Under the pieces are notes generated by a model, which had not been told where the DNA came from, made no database searches, and saw only the letters and a list, made by a program, of their open reading frames with translations. Below, one piece after another: positions 17,291-26,292 of a stretch of DNA of 64,000 nt. The stretch is from Zoogloea sp041911615. Its GTDB lineage: Bacteria; Pseudomonadota; Gammaproteobacteria; Burkholderiales; Rhodocyclaceae. Location: NCBI RefSeq assembly GCF_041911615.1, contig NZ_JAYROR010000015.1, forward strand, positions 72,687 through 136,686, given 5' to 3'. The stretch's first letter is position 1. Each line of letters starts with the position of its first letter. A program made the translations under genes and the position numbers.

Positions 17291-18715
17291 ATGTCTTCCG
17301 CACTTGTCTGGTTTCGTCGCGACCTGCGCGACTTTGATCATGCGGCGCTGTTCCAGGCGCTGAAAAACCACCGCCGCGTGTTCTGCGGCTTTGTCTTCGA
17401 CACCGAAATCCTCGATGGGTTGCCGGCTCGCGTGGATCGGCGCGTCGAGTTCATCCACGCCAGCGTGCTCGAGCTCGATGCGGCGCTGCGGGCGCGGGGC
17501 GGCGGGCTGATCGTCCGCCACGGCGCGGCCCGTGAAGTGGTTCCGGCCCTGGCGGCGGCGCTGGGCGTCGAGCGGGTGCTGACCAACCGCGACTACGAGC
17601 CCGCCGCCATCGCCCGCGACGAGGCGGTGGCCGAGCGCTTGCGGGTGCTCGGGATCGGCTTCGAGCGCTTCAAGGATCAGGTGATCTTCGAGAAAAACGA
17701 GGTGCTGACCAAGAGCGCCACCCCGTTTTCGGTGTTCACGCCCTACAAGCGGGCCTGGCTGGCGACGCTGAACGCCTTTTACCTCAAGCCCTACCCGGTC
17801 GAGCAATACGCCGCGAACCTGGCCCCGCCGCCGCCCGGCGAGGTGTTGCCGACGCTGGCCGACATCGGTTTCGTCCCCACGAACCTAGCCGAGGTCGGCA
17901 TCGTGCCGGGCATGGCGGCGGGGCGGCGGCTGTTCGACGACTTCCAGAAGCGCATCGGACGCTACAAGACCGCGCGGGATTTTCCGGCTCGCAAGGGCGT
18001 CTCCTATCTGTCGGTGCATCTGCGCTTCGGGACCGTGTCGATCCGCGAGCTGGCGCGGGTGGCGCTGGCGACGGGCGGCGAGGGCGCCGAGACCTGGTTG
18101 TCCGAGCTCGTCTGGCGGGATTTCTACTTCCAGATCCTGTGGCACAACCCGCACGTGGTGGGCGCGAGTTTCCGGCCCGAATACGACCGGGTGCAATGGG
18201 ACGACGCGCCGGCGCTGTTCGACGCGTGGCGTGAGGGCCGCACCGGCTACCCGATCGTCGATGCGGCGATGCGCCAGATCGCCCACTGCGGTTACATGCA
18301 CAACCGGCTGCGGATGATCGTCGCGTCCTTCCTGACCAAGGATCTGGGCGTCGACTGGCGCTTGGGCGAGCGGTATTTCGCCGAACAGCTCAACGATTTC
18401 GACCTGGCCGCCAACAACGGCGGCTGGCAGTGGGCGGCATCCACCGGTTGCGATGCCCAGCCGTACTTCCGCATCTTCAACCCGGTCACCCAGTCCGAGA
18501 AGTTCGACCCGGACGGCAGCTTCATCCGCCGCTATCTGCCGGAGCTGGCCAGGGTGCCGGACAAGTACATCCATGCGCCGTGGACCCTGCCGCCCATCGA
18601 TCAGAAGCTGGCCGGCTGCGAGATCGGCAAGGACTACCCGGCGCCGGTCGTGGACCACGCCCAGGCGCGGGAGCGCACCCTCGCGCGCTTCGCGGTGGTG
18701 AAGGGCGCCGACTAG
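17291..18715 (+). CDS. phrB: Deoxyribodipyrimidine photolyase
   Basis: 474 residues. It repairs cyclobutane pyrimidine dimers using light, FAD and an antenna chromophore. The N-terminal alpha/beta domain begins SALVWFRRDLRDFDH. The FAD domain has ELVWRDFYFQILWH, CGYMHNRLRMIVASFL and the signature NNGGWQWAASTGCDAQPYFR. The first ATG giving a full Rossmann strand is 17291; codons before it are not family-like. Its stop overlaps the convergent methyltransferase gene by four bases. Confidence 0.96.
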   Translation: MSSALVWFRRDLRDFDHAALFQALKNHRRVFCGFVFDTEILDGLPARVDRRVEFIHASVLELDAALRARGGGLIVRHGAAREVVPALAAALGVERVLTNRDYEPAAIARDEAVAERLRVLGIGFERFKDQVIFEKNEVLTKSATPFSVFTPYKRAWLATLNAFYLKPYPVEQYAANLAPPPPGEVLPTLADIGFVPTNLAEVGIVPGMAAGRRLFDDFQKRIGRYKTARDFPARKGVSYLSVHLRFGTVSIRELARVALATGGEGAETWLSELVWRDFYFQILWHNPHVVGASFRPEYDRVQWDDAPALFDAWREGRTGYPIVDAAMRQIAHCGYMHNRLRMIVASFLTKDLGVDWRLGERYFAEQLNDFDLAANNGGWQWAASTGCDAQPYFRIFNPVTQSEKFDPDGSFIRRYLPELARVPDKYIHAPWTLPPIDQKLAGCEIGKDYPAPVVDHAQARERTLARFAVVKGAD

Positions 18716-19548
18716 CGGCGGGCGCTGGCGAGCAGGACGGTGCTCTCGACCACGTAGCCGTCGCCGTCGCGGTGCTCGGCGAGGTCGGCGGCCACTTCGG
18801 CGCGCAGGCGGGCCTGGGTGGCGTCGGGCAGTCGGGCGAGGGATTCGGCGGCGCCGCCGGCCAGGTCGAGAAAGGCCTGCCAGTAGTCGTCGGCGCTGTC
18901 GAAGCGGCACGCGAAGGTGTGCGGTACGACGCGCACGTCGGCGAAGCCGGCGGCGCCGAGCAGCTCGGCCAGCGCTTCGCCTTCGCCCAGGCGGAACACC
19001 GAAGGCCGCGCCACTTTGGGCGCGGGCAGGAGGCGGGCGATGCACGCCTGGGCGCGGGCGATCAGCGGCACCGCTTCCCGCGGGCCCCAGACCGACAGCG
19101 CAATGCGTCCGCCGGGGCGAACGACCCGGTGCAGCTCGGCCAGGGCGCGGGCGGGGTCGGGGAAGATGAACAGGCCGAGCCCGACCAGCGCCACGTCGAC
19201 GCTGGCGTTGGCAAACGCCAGGTGCTCGGCGTCGCAGGCGGCGGCGAGCAGATCCGGCAGGCCTTCGGATTCGGCGCGACGCAGGCCTTCGGCGAGCATG
19301 TTCTCGGCGATGTCGCTGGCCAGCACCCAGCCGTCGGGCAGTACCCGGCGGGCCGCGTCGCGGGCCAGCAGGCCGGGGCCGGCGGCGAGGTCGAGCACCT
19401 TTTCGCCCGGCGCGAGGCGGGCGGCGTCGAGGAGGGCAGCCTGCAGGCTGGCGCGCAGGGGGGCGCCGTCGGCGTAGCGGGCGGCGATGCGGTTGAAGCC
19501 GCTGCGTTCGAGGGCCTTGAAGCGGCGGGCGTCGAAGTCGGAAGTCAT
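18712..19548 (-). CDS. Class I SAM-dependent methyltransferase
   Basis: 278 residues. VLDLAAGPGLLARDAA is the SAM-binding motif I, SDIAENML motif II, and VDVALVGLGLFIFPD with ALAELHRVVRPGGRIALSVW the UbiE-like core. The substrate is not identifiable. It is last in a run of four overlapping minus-strand genes (uppP, hydrolase, YqiA-like, methyltransferase), each overlapping the next by 4-16 bases. Confidence 0.85.
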   Translation of the reverse strand: MTSDFDARRFKALERSGFNRIAARYADGAPLRASLQAALLDAARLAPGEKVLDLAAGPGLLARDAARRVLPDGWVLASDIAENMLAEGLRRAESEGLPDLLAAACDAEHLAFANASVDVALVGLGLFIFPDPARALAELHRVVRPGGRIALSVWGPREAVPLIARAQACIARLLPAPKVARPSVFRLGEGEALAELLGAAGFADVRVVPHTFACRFDSADDYWQAFLDLAGGAAESLARLPDATQARLRAEVAADLAEHRDGDGYVVESTVLLASARR

Positions 19549-20114
19549 TTCAGCAGTCCGGCAAATTGCAGAATTGGGTCAAGGTACTTGTCCCATTGGG
19601 TGAAGCTGTGGTCGCCGCCGTCGAGCACGGTCTGGCGGGCGCCGGCATAGCGGGCGACGGCATGGCGGTAGTCGAGCACTTCGTCGCCGGTTTCCACCAT
19701 CAGCCAGTAGCGTTCCGGGCGGGTGATCGTCGGTGTCTCGATGGCGCGCAGCTGGGCGATGTGCTCGTCGGTGAAATCGAAGGGTTCGCCGGTGTACATG
19801 TGGGTCTGGGTGCCAAGGTAGGCGGACAGCGACAGGGGCGCGATCACCGCCGGATTGACCAGCACCGCCGGAATGCCGTGCTTTTCGGCGAGCCAGGTGG
19901 CGTAGTAGCCGCCCAGCGAGCTGCCGACCACCGTGGGGGGCGTGTCGGCGCGGGCGATGGCCGCGTCGGCCAGGGCGATGGCGTCGCGGGCCGAGACCGG
20001 TAGCTGCTCGCACCAGAAGCGCTCGCCGAGACCGAGCGCGTCCATGCGCGCCTTGAGGCTGCGGGATTTCCAGCTTTGCGGGCCGGAGCGAAAACCGTGC
20101 AGGTAGATGATCAT
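19545..20114 (-). CDS. YqiA/YcfP-type alpha/beta hydrolase
   Basis: 189 residues. IIYLHGFRSGPQSWKSR at the start gives the oxyanion region, GSSLGGYYATWLAEK the nucleophile elbow (Ser in GxSxGG) and GGDHSFTQW the catalytic His. ETGDEVLDYR probably carries the acid. YqiA-class proteins are small esterases of unknown physiological substrate. It overlaps genes on both sides by four bases. Confidence 0.87.
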   Translation of the reverse strand: MIIYLHGFRSGPQSWKSRSLKARMDALGLGERFWCEQLPVSARDAIALADAAIARADTPPTVVGSSLGGYYATWLAEKHGIPAVLVNPAVIAPLSLSAYLGTQTHMYTGEPFDFTDEHIAQLRAIETPTITRPERYWLMVETGDEVLDYRHAVARYAGARQTVLDGGDHSFTQWDKYLDPILQFAGLLK

Positions 20115-21049
20115 TTGTGTTCGAAGCGGTCGTCGGGCCGCAGGCAGGTGGCGAGATCGGTGTCGAGCCAGACCCGGGCAGCGGCGTCGCCGGCCAGGTG
20201 GGCGAGCCAGTAGGCGGTGCTGGCGGCGAGCAGCTGCGGACGGAAGGCGGCGGGTTCGCGGCGGATGCGGAACACCACGCCTTCGGCGTCGCTGGCTTCG
20301 CCGGCGAAGTCGAGGTGGTTGCCGCCGGCGAATACGAGCAGGTACTTGACGCCGTCGGCCGGCATGTGGCGGTAGGGGAGCTCGCGGTTGGCAGCGGTGA
20401 TGTCGGACAGGCCCATGCCGTCGTCGCGGCTGCCGGTGAGGCTGAAGAAGGGCAGGTGAATCTGCCCGAAGCGATGGTCGAGGCCGGGGCCGCTGTCGGC
20501 CTGACGCGCCGACGGGCTGAGGGCCAGCACAGCGCCGACACGGGCGTCGAGGGGCTGTGGCGGCTGGGTCGGGCGGCGTTCGCCGGCCAGGAGCTGGACG
20601 GTGACGGCGCCGAAGGAGTGGCCGGCGAGGCCGATCGCGGTGGCGCCGTGGATGGCGTCGGGCAGAGCGGGATGGCGACCGATGCAGCGCAGGACGAAGT
20701 GGAGGTCATCCACCCGCCGGGTGAGCTCCTGGGGGTTCATCGCGGCTTTGAAGGCGCTGCGCAGGGCCAGGGGCGAGTTGTTGCGCAGCAGCGTGCTGTC
20801 GGAGCCGGGATGCTGGATCGCCAGAGCGGCGAAACCGTGGCTGGCCCAGTGGCACAGCCACGCCGCGCCGCCTTCGCGGCTGCCGCCGAGACCGTGAGAG
20901 AAGAGGATCAGCCCCCGCGGCGCGGGGGTGTCGGGCAGGTAGAGCTTAACCGGCAGGCTGCGCGCGCGCCGGGTGTCGTGGAGGTCGGCGAGACGGGTAT
21001 CGACCCGCTCCGGTCCGGCCGTGGCAAAGGTGCTCAGTGGGCCGTCCAT
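20111..21049 (-). CDS. Alpha/beta hydrolase, PAF-acetylhydrolase/dienelactone hydrolase-like
   Basis: 312 residues. LILFSHGLGGSREG is the oxyanion motif, AGHSFGAVTVQLLAG the nucleophile elbow and AGGNHLDFAGE the His region. The size and spacing resemble platelet-activating-factor acetylhydrolase-like bacterial proteins. No signal peptide is evident. ATG at 21049 overlaps the uppP end by 16 bases; the frame is open further upstream but that sequence is antisense-like noise within uppP. Confidence 0.8.
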   Translation of the reverse strand: MDGPLSTFATAGPERVDTRLADLHDTRRARSLPVKLYLPDTPAPRGLILFSHGLGGSREGGAAWLCHWASHGFAALAIQHPGSDSTLLRNNSPLALRSAFKAAMNPQELTRRVDDLHFVLRCIGRHPALPDAIHGATAIGLAGHSFGAVTVQLLAGERRPTQPPQPLDARVGAVLALSPSARQADSGPGLDHRFGQIHLPFFSLTGSRDDGMGLSDITAANRELPYRHMPADGVKYLLVFAGGNHLDFAGEASDAEGVVFRIRREPAAFRPQLLAASTAYWLAHLAGDAAARVWLDTDLATCLRPDDRFEHK

Positions 21050-21858
21050 TCGACGATGCCGAAGTGCCAGGTGACCAGCACGACGATGCCGAAGGCAATG
21101 CGATACCAGGCGAAGGGCACGAAGTCGTGGCTCGAGATGTAGCGCAACAGCCAGCGCACGCACAGGAAGGCGGATACGAAGGCCGAGATGAAGCCCACCA
21201 CCCACATGCCGAGATCGTCGGCGCTGAGAAGTGCGCGTTCTTTGTAGACCTGGTAGACCGTGGCGACGCCGAGGGTCGGGATCGCGAGGAAGAACGAGAA
21301 CTCGGTGGCGGCCTTGCGGGACAGGCCGAAGAGCATCCCGCCGATGATGGTGGAGCCCGAGCGGGAGGTGCCGGGGATCAGCGCGAAGGCCTGGGCGATG
21401 CCCATCTTGACGGCGTCGAGGGGACGCATTTCGTCCACGGTGTGGATGCGTACCCGGTGGTTCTTGCGTTCGGCCCACAGGATGACGAAGGCGCCGACGA
21501 TGAAGGCGGTGGCCACCGGCAGGGGAGCGAACAGATTGGCCTTGATGGCCTTGCCGAAGGCGAGACCGAGCACTGCCAGGGGCAGGAAGGCGATGAACAG
21601 GTTGAGCACCAGCCGGTTGGCCTCGCGCTCGCGACCGAGGCCGGCGAAGGTGCGGGCGAGGCGTTCGCGGTATTCCCACACCACGGCGAGGATGGCGCCG
21701 GACTGGATGACGATCTCGAAGAGCTTGCCCCGGTCGTCGTTGAAGTTCAGCAGATCGCCGGCGAGGATCAGGTGGCCGGTGCTGGAGATCGGCAGGAATT
21801 CGGTCAGGCCTTCGACCACGCCGAGAATCAGCGCCTTGAGGAGCAGGATGATGTCCAT
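21034..21858 (-). CDS. uppP: Undecaprenyl-diphosphatase
   Basis: 274 residues, about eight membrane helices. It recycles undecaprenyl diphosphate for cell-wall synthesis. EGLTEFLPISSTGHLILAG and IPGTSRSGSTIIGGML are the two BacA/UppP catalytic motifs. It is the first gene of the four-gene minus-strand run. An exact TATAAT on the minus strand (21898-21893), 35 bases upstream, is a possible -10. Confidence 0.96.
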   Translation of the reverse strand: MDIILLLKALILGVVEGLTEFLPISSTGHLILAGDLLNFNDDRGKLFEIVIQSGAILAVVWEYRERLARTFAGLGREREANRLVLNLFIAFLPLAVLGLAFGKAIKANLFAPLPVATAFIVGAFVILWAERKNHRVRIHTVDEMRPLDAVKMGIAQAFALIPGTSRSGSTIIGGMLFGLSRKAATEFSFFLAIPTLGVATVYQVYKERALLSADDLGMWVVGFISAFVSAFLCVRWLLRYISSHDFVPFAWYRIAFGIVVLVTWHFGIVEWTAH

Positions 21859-22021
21859 GAACGATTAAGGATTCGGTTCAAAAAGAGCGGCCATTATAGC
21901 CTTCGTATATTTGCCGGCCCGTTTAAGCCTGTGTGAATCCGTCACGAACAAGTGTTCAAGACCGTCGTCGTCATGCCGATAAACTGAAAATAACAAGTCC
22001 AGATGATGATCCCCGATTCCG

Positions 22022-23245
22022 ATGCTCAAGAAAATTCCGGTCGCCCGGCTCAAACCGGGCATGTTTATTCATGAATTGTGCGGCGACTGGATGTCGCACC
22101 CGTTCTGGCGCGCGAAATTCAAACTGAGTGGCGACGGCGATCTGCGCCGCATCGTCGAGGCGGGTATCCAGTTCGTCTACATCGACACCGACCGCGGCCT
22201 CGACGACCAGGATGCGATACCGGCCGAGGCGGTGCAGGCGGCCGTCGAGGACGAAATCGCCGCCGCGCTGGCCGTGCCGGACGACAGTCAGCTGCGGGTG
22301 TCGGTCCAGGAGGAAATGGCCCGCGCCCGCAAGGTTCACGAGCAGGCCCACAAGGTGGTGCGTTCGATGATGAGCGACGTGCGCCTGGGCAAGGCGATCT
22401 CTCTGGAGGACGCAGACCCGGTGGTCGAGGCGATCACCGGTTCGGTGCTGCGCAACGGTGGCGCACTGCTGGGGCTGATCGGCATCAAGAACAAGGACGA
22501 CTACACCTTCCTGCATTCCGTGAGCGTCTGTACGCTGATGATCGCCTTCGGCCGTTCCCTCGGGCTGGAGGGCGACGCCCTGCGCCAGGGCGGCATCGGC
22601 GGGCTGCTCCACGATATCGGCAAGATGAAGGTGCCCGACGAGGTCCTCAACAAGCCCGGCCGTCTGACCGACGCGGAATTCGAGCTGATCAAGCGCCATC
22701 CGGGCGACGGCCATGCGGTGCTGCTGGAGACGCCGGGCATCGGCCCGGTGCCGCTGGACATCACCCGCCATCATCACGAGCGCCTCGACGGCAGCGGCTA
22801 CCCCGACAAGCTGAAGGCCGACGACATCTCGACCATGGCGCGGATGGCGGCGATCGTGGACGTCTACGACGCCATCACCGCAGACCGCTGCTACCACAAG
22901 GGCATGCCAGCCGCGGAAGCGCTGCGCAAGATGTGGGAATGGAGCAGTGCCCACTTCGACCAGAAGTTGTTGCAGGCCTTCATGCGCTGCGTCGGCATCT
23001 ATCCGGTGGGCAGCCTGGTTCGGCTGGAGTCGGGGCGCCTGGGCGTGGTGATCGAGCAGAACGAGTCGAACCTGCTCATGCCGCGCCTGCGGGTGTTCTT
23101 CAGCACCCGGTCGAACGGCTACATCAAGCCCGAGATCGTCGACCTGAGCCGTCGGCTCGGTGCGGGCGGCGGCGATCGCATCGTCTCCGCCGAGGCGCCC
23201 GACAAGTGGGGCGTGGACCCGGTGCGCTTCCTGCTGGCGGCCTGA
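22022..23245 (+). CDS. HD-GYP domain cyclic di-GMP phosphodiesterase
   Basis: 407 residues. The N-terminal DUF3391 domain starts KIPVARLKPGMFIHELCG. The HD-GYP domain has LLHDIGKMKVPDEVL (HD), HHHERLDGSGYPDKL (GYP) and VDVYDAITADR, so the metal ligands and the GYP loop are intact. Expected to degrade cyclic di-GMP in the cytoplasm. It is divergent from uppP with 163 bases between. Confidence 0.93.
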   Translation: MLKKIPVARLKPGMFIHELCGDWMSHPFWRAKFKLSGDGDLRRIVEAGIQFVYIDTDRGLDDQDAIPAEAVQAAVEDEIAAALAVPDDSQLRVSVQEEMARARKVHEQAHKVVRSMMSDVRLGKAISLEDADPVVEAITGSVLRNGGALLGLIGIKNKDDYTFLHSVSVCTLMIAFGRSLGLEGDALRQGGIGGLLHDIGKMKVPDEVLNKPGRLTDAEFELIKRHPGDGHAVLLETPGIGPVPLDITRHHHERLDGSGYPDKLKADDISTMARMAAIVDVYDAITADRCYHKGMPAAEALRKMWEWSSAHFDQKLLQAFMRCVGIYPVGSLVRLESGRLGVVIEQNESNLLMPRLRVFFSTRSNGYIKPEIVDLSRRLGAGGGDRIVSAEAPDKWGVDPVRFLLAA

Positions 23246-23247
23246 AC

Positions 23248-23487
23248 TCAGCCGTGGCGCAGGCGGGCGTCGAGGCTATCGACCACGGCGCTCCAGTCGG
23301 CATCCTCGGCGATCTCTGCCTTCAGGAAGGCCGCCTGGGCGGGCGTCCAGAACGGCGCGTCGGCCAGCTTCAGCGCTGGCGGCAGCGGCGCATGGGTGGC
23401 GATGAAGGCGTCGATGGCGGCTTTGTCGCTGGGCAGGCCGAGTTGGGCAAAAAGCTGGCTGAAACCATGCACGTGGGCTTCCATCAT
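23248..23487 (-). CDS. DUF2789 family protein
   Basis: 79 residues, acidic, soluble. HVHGFSQLFAQLGLPSDKAAID and FWTPAQAAFLKAEIAEDADWS fit the DUF2789 family of unknown function. ATG at 23487 or 23484 are both possible. It is a single gene converging on the HD-GYP gene with only two bases between stops. Confidence 0.8.
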   Translation of the reverse strand: MMEAHVHGFSQLFAQLGLPSDKAAIDAFIATHAPLPPALKLADAPFWTPAQAAFLKAEIAEDADWSAVVDSLDARLRHG

Positions 23488-23678
23488 CGATCTCCTGGGT
23501 GAAAAAAACGGTTGGGGATGCCCTTTGGTGCCGGGCAGGCGCCAATAAGTTTCATCCGCGGCGCGTTGTCTTCGGCGCGCGTATGGGCGGCTGGTGGCGG
23601 CTTTGTCGTATTCTCTGCAGCCCTGCTCGAGCGGAAGTCTTCTGCCATGTTCATTTTCGATCCGCTGCCGAGGTGCCG

Positions 23679-24236
23679 ATGAGCATCGCGGCGCTGGTGT
23701 CCCAGTATGGCTACCTGGCGGTGGCCCTCGGCTGCATCCTCGAAGGCGAGACGGTATTGCTGATGGCGGGTTTCGCTGCTCATCGGGGCCTGCTGGATCT
23801 GCCCACGGTGCTGGTGGTGGCGTGGCTGTCGAGCTTTGCGGGCGATCAGTTCTGGTTTGTCGCCGGACGTCGGCACGGGGCGGCGCTGGTGGCCCGGTTT
23901 GCCGGGGTGCAGCGGGTGTTGCCGCAGGTTCAGCGGCTGATCCGCACGCATCAGGACGCGTTGGTGCTGGGCGTGCGCTTTATGGTCGGCGTGCGCGTCG
24001 CGGGGCCGATCCTGATGGGCTGGAGCGGCGTGCCGGCATCCCGATTCCTGGTGCTCAACCTGCTTGGTGCCGTGCTGTGGACGGCGGTGGTGGGCGGCGG
24101 CGGCTACTTTTTCGGCCAGTTGCTCGAACGCGTGCTGCCCGATCTGAAACGGGTCGAGGAGGGGGTGATCGTCGTCGTGGTGCTCGGCGGGCTGGTCGTT
24201 CATGGCCTGCGCCTGTGGCGGCGGCGCCGTGGCTGA
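23679..24236 (+). CDS. DedA family membrane protein
   Basis: 185 residues, four to five membrane segments. LEGETVLLMAGFAAHRG and DQFWFVAGRRHG, then RFMVGVRVAGPILMGWSG, are DedA/SNARE-associated (VTT) motifs. Members include undecaprenyl-phosphate flippases and proton-dependent transporters. The start at 23679 is preceded by GAGGTGCC; the frame is open 180 bases further but codes nothing DedA-like. Confidence 0.88.
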   Translation: MSIAALVSQYGYLAVALGCILEGETVLLMAGFAAHRGLLDLPTVLVVAWLSSFAGDQFWFVAGRRHGAALVARFAGVQRVLPQVQRLIRTHQDALVLGVRFMVGVRVAGPILMGWSGVPASRFLVLNLLGAVLWTAVVGGGGYFFGQLLERVLPDLKRVEEGVIVVVVLGGLVVHGLRLWRRRRG

Positions 24237-24240
24237 GACG

Positions 24241-24259
24241 AGGATATATCCTGTATATT
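24241..24259. promoter_or_regulatory. 12-bp palindrome next to a -10-like box
   Basis: AGGATATATCCT (24241-24252) is its own reverse complement, followed by TATATT at 24254-24259. It lies 30 bases before the haem protein gene and could be an operator plus -10. No regulator is assigned. Confidence 0.35.
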
Positions 24260-24288
24260 AGGGTTTTCTGATTTTTGGAGACTCGATC

Positions 24289-24870
24289 ATGACCCGTCAC
24301 GCCGTTTTTGTTGCCGCCCCGCTGGTGCTGGCCCTGTTCGCCGGCGCCGCCCAGGCGCAGGATCTGGACGCCCTGAAGGCCGACACCCGTAAGAACGCGT
24401 TGCCCGTGCTGCCCAAGGTGGTCGCCATGATGCAGGAGACCGTCGCCGAAAAGGGCGCCGCCGATGCGATTCCGGTGTGCAAGGAAAAGGCGCCCCAACT
24501 GCTCAAGGAGCAGGCCGCCAAGACCGGCTGGGACATGCGTCGGGTGAGCCTGCGCACCCGCAATCCCGAGCGCGGCACGCCGGACGTGTGGGAGGCGCGC
24601 CAGCTGGCCGACTTCAACATCCGCGCGGCCAACGGCGAAAAGGTCGAAACCCTCGAAACCGGCGAGGTCGTCACCGAGAACGGCAAGCAGGTGTATCGCT
24701 ACATCCGCGCGATTCCCGTGGGCGACGTGTGCCTGAAGTGCCACGGCCCGGTCGAGCAGATCGACGCCGGACTCAAGAGCCAGCTGGCCAGGAGCTACCC
24801 GCAGGACAGCGCTTTCGGCTACGCCAAGGGCCAGATTCGCGGTGCGCTGACGGTCAAGCGTCCGCTCTGA
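24289..24870 (+). CDS. Periplasmic mono-haem protein, Tll0287-like (DUF3365)
   Basis: 193 residues. A signal peptide (residues 1-23, ending AAQAQ) is followed by a DUF3365/Tll0287-type domain. VCLKCHGPVEQ near residue 148 is a c-type haem attachment motif (CxxCH). Such domains occur alone or as the sensor part of kinases and are haem-binding. The redox partner is unknown. It is upstream of the cytochrome c' gene, same strand, 79 bases apart. Confidence 0.83.
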   Translation: MTRHAVFVAAPLVLALFAGAAQAQDLDALKADTRKNALPVLPKVVAMMQETVAEKGAADAIPVCKEKAPQLLKEQAAKTGWDMRRVSLRTRNPERGTPDVWEARQLADFNIRAANGEKVETLETGEVVTENGKQVYRYIRAIPVGDVCLKCHGPVEQIDAGLKSQLARSYPQDSAFGYAKGQIRGALTVKRPL

Positions 24871-24949
24871 CCCGTGCGCCGTACGCTGCCGATTCTTGTG
24901 GAATAATCGGCGCGACCCGTTCCACCTCAACCAGCAAGGGAGTTGCCAG

Positions 24950-25423
24950 ATGAAAATCAAGAAACTGGTCGTTGCCGCCGTCGCCTTCGGCATTGCCGCC
25001 GGCGCCAGCGCGCAGATGAAACCGGAAGATCAGATCAAGACCCGCAAGGCCGGCTACAGCTTCATGGCCTGGAACATGGGCAAGATCAAGGCCCAGACCA
25101 TCGACAACCCGGGCAGTTTCAACAAGGATCAGGTGCTGGCCGCCGCCAACGTCATCGCTGCCACCGCCAACTCGGGCATGGGCGCGCTGTTCGGACCGGG
25201 CACCGACAAGGACGTGGGCAGCCAGAAGACCCGCGTCAAGCCGGAGCTGTTCCAGCCCCAGCATCAGGATGAACTGAAGAAGGTGGCCGCCGCCTTCAAC
25301 AAGGAAGCCAACGAGCTGCAGAAGGTGGCCGCCACGGGCGATGCCGCGGCGATCAAGGCCCAGTTCGGCAAGACCGGCGAATCCTGCAAGGCCTGCCACG
25401 ACAAGTTCCGCAAGGACGAATGA
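24950..25423 (+). CDS. Cytochrome c'
   Basis: 157 residues. A signal peptide ending GASAQ is followed by a four-helix-bundle sequence with C-terminal haem motif SCKACHDKFRK, where the CxxCH lies close to the end as in cytochrome c'. The family binds NO and CO at a five-coordinate haem and protects against nitrosative stress. ATG at 24950 is preceded by AAGGGAGTTGCC. Terminator follows. Confidence 0.93.
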   Translation: MKIKKLVVAAVAFGIAAGASAQMKPEDQIKTRKAGYSFMAWNMGKIKAQTIDNPGSFNKDQVLAAANVIAATANSGMGALFGPGTDKDVGSQKTRVKPELFQPQHQDELKKVAAAFNKEANELQKVAATGDAAAIKAQFGKTGESCKACHDKFRKDE

Positions 25424-25450
25424 GCGAGGCCGTGGTTCGGTAGTCCCGAC

Positions 25451-25480
25451 GATAAAGGCAGCCTTCGGGCTGCCTTTATC
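25451..25480. terminator. Terminator between cytochrome c' and cytochrome b561
   Basis: GATAAAGGCAGCC-ttc-GGCTGCCTTTATC, a near-perfect inverted repeat with T-tracts on either strand. It serves both convergent genes. Confidence 0.88.
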
Positions 25481-25483
25481 GTT

Positions 25484-26176
25484 TCACCACGCCGGTGCGG
25501 CGGCCGGGGCGGGCGCAGAGGGGGGCGCTTGCCAGCGCCCGCTGGCGACCCACGCGGTGCCCACGCCCACCGCCAGCGCCAGCGCAAGGGCGATCCATCC
25601 GCCACCACGGGGCTCGACCGCAGCCGTGGTGGCGGCGATCCGCTTGCGGCCGGTGATCATCGGCCCGACGAGTTGCTCGCGCTTTACCCGGGTGTAGAAC
25701 GCAATCGCCGCCAGATGCAGCCCGACGAGCAGCAGCACGAGCCAGAAGCCCTTGCGGTGCAGACCGGTGAGCCAGTCGCTGGTGTCCTTCGAGACCAGCC
25801 CGTAAAGCGGGCCCTGGAAGGCGATGTCGTCATTGCCGAACAGGCCGCCCGCGGTCTGCAAGCCGATCACGCCGAGCAGGCCGAGCACCGACAGCGCACC
25901 CAGCGGGTTGTGACCGAGCCCGTGCCAGTGGCCGCGCAGGTAGGCGCCGATGGCTGCGGGGCCGCGCACGAAGCTGACGAATCGGGAGTGGGTCGAACCG
26001 ATCAGTCCCCAGGCGAGCCGGAAGCCGATCAGGCCGGCGATGAGCACGCCGACTCGGCCGTGCCAGTCCATCAGGTTGCCCCCCAGCAGGCCGGTGGCGA
26101 CGGCCGCGACGATGGCGGCGACGAGCAGCCAGTGGAACAGGCGCAGGGGCAGATCCCAGACGCGGACGGTTTTCAT
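25484..26176 (-). CDS. Cytochrome b561 family protein
   Basis: 230 residues. VWDLPLRLFHWLLVAAIV and GLLGGNLMDWHGRVG contain the first two haem-ligand histidines; GLHRKGFWLVLLLVGLHLAAIAFY carries the others. Four core membrane helices are followed by a fifth and an Ala/Pro tail. Di-haem cytochrome b, often the electron donor to periplasmic cytochrome c'. Here it faces cytochrome c' tail to tail rather than sharing an operon. Confidence 0.9.
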   Translation of the reverse strand: MKTVRVWDLPLRLFHWLLVAAIVAAVATGLLGGNLMDWHGRVGVLIAGLIGFRLAWGLIGSTHSRFVSFVRGPAAIGAYLRGHWHGLGHNPLGALSVLGLLGVIGLQTAGGLFGNDDIAFQGPLYGLVSKDTSDWLTGLHRKGFWLVLLLVGLHLAAIAFYTRVKREQLVGPMITGRKRIAATTAAVEPRGGGWIALALALAVGVGTAWVASGRWQAPPSAPAPAAAPAW

Positions 26177-26292
26177 GGCGGGTTTTCCTTTCGGTCGAGG
26201 AGCGGATTCTGCCATGGGGGCGCGAAACGCGACCACGGCAGGGCATGCTTCCGTATCATTCGCGCCATCCGAATCCGATATCGAGGTGACAC

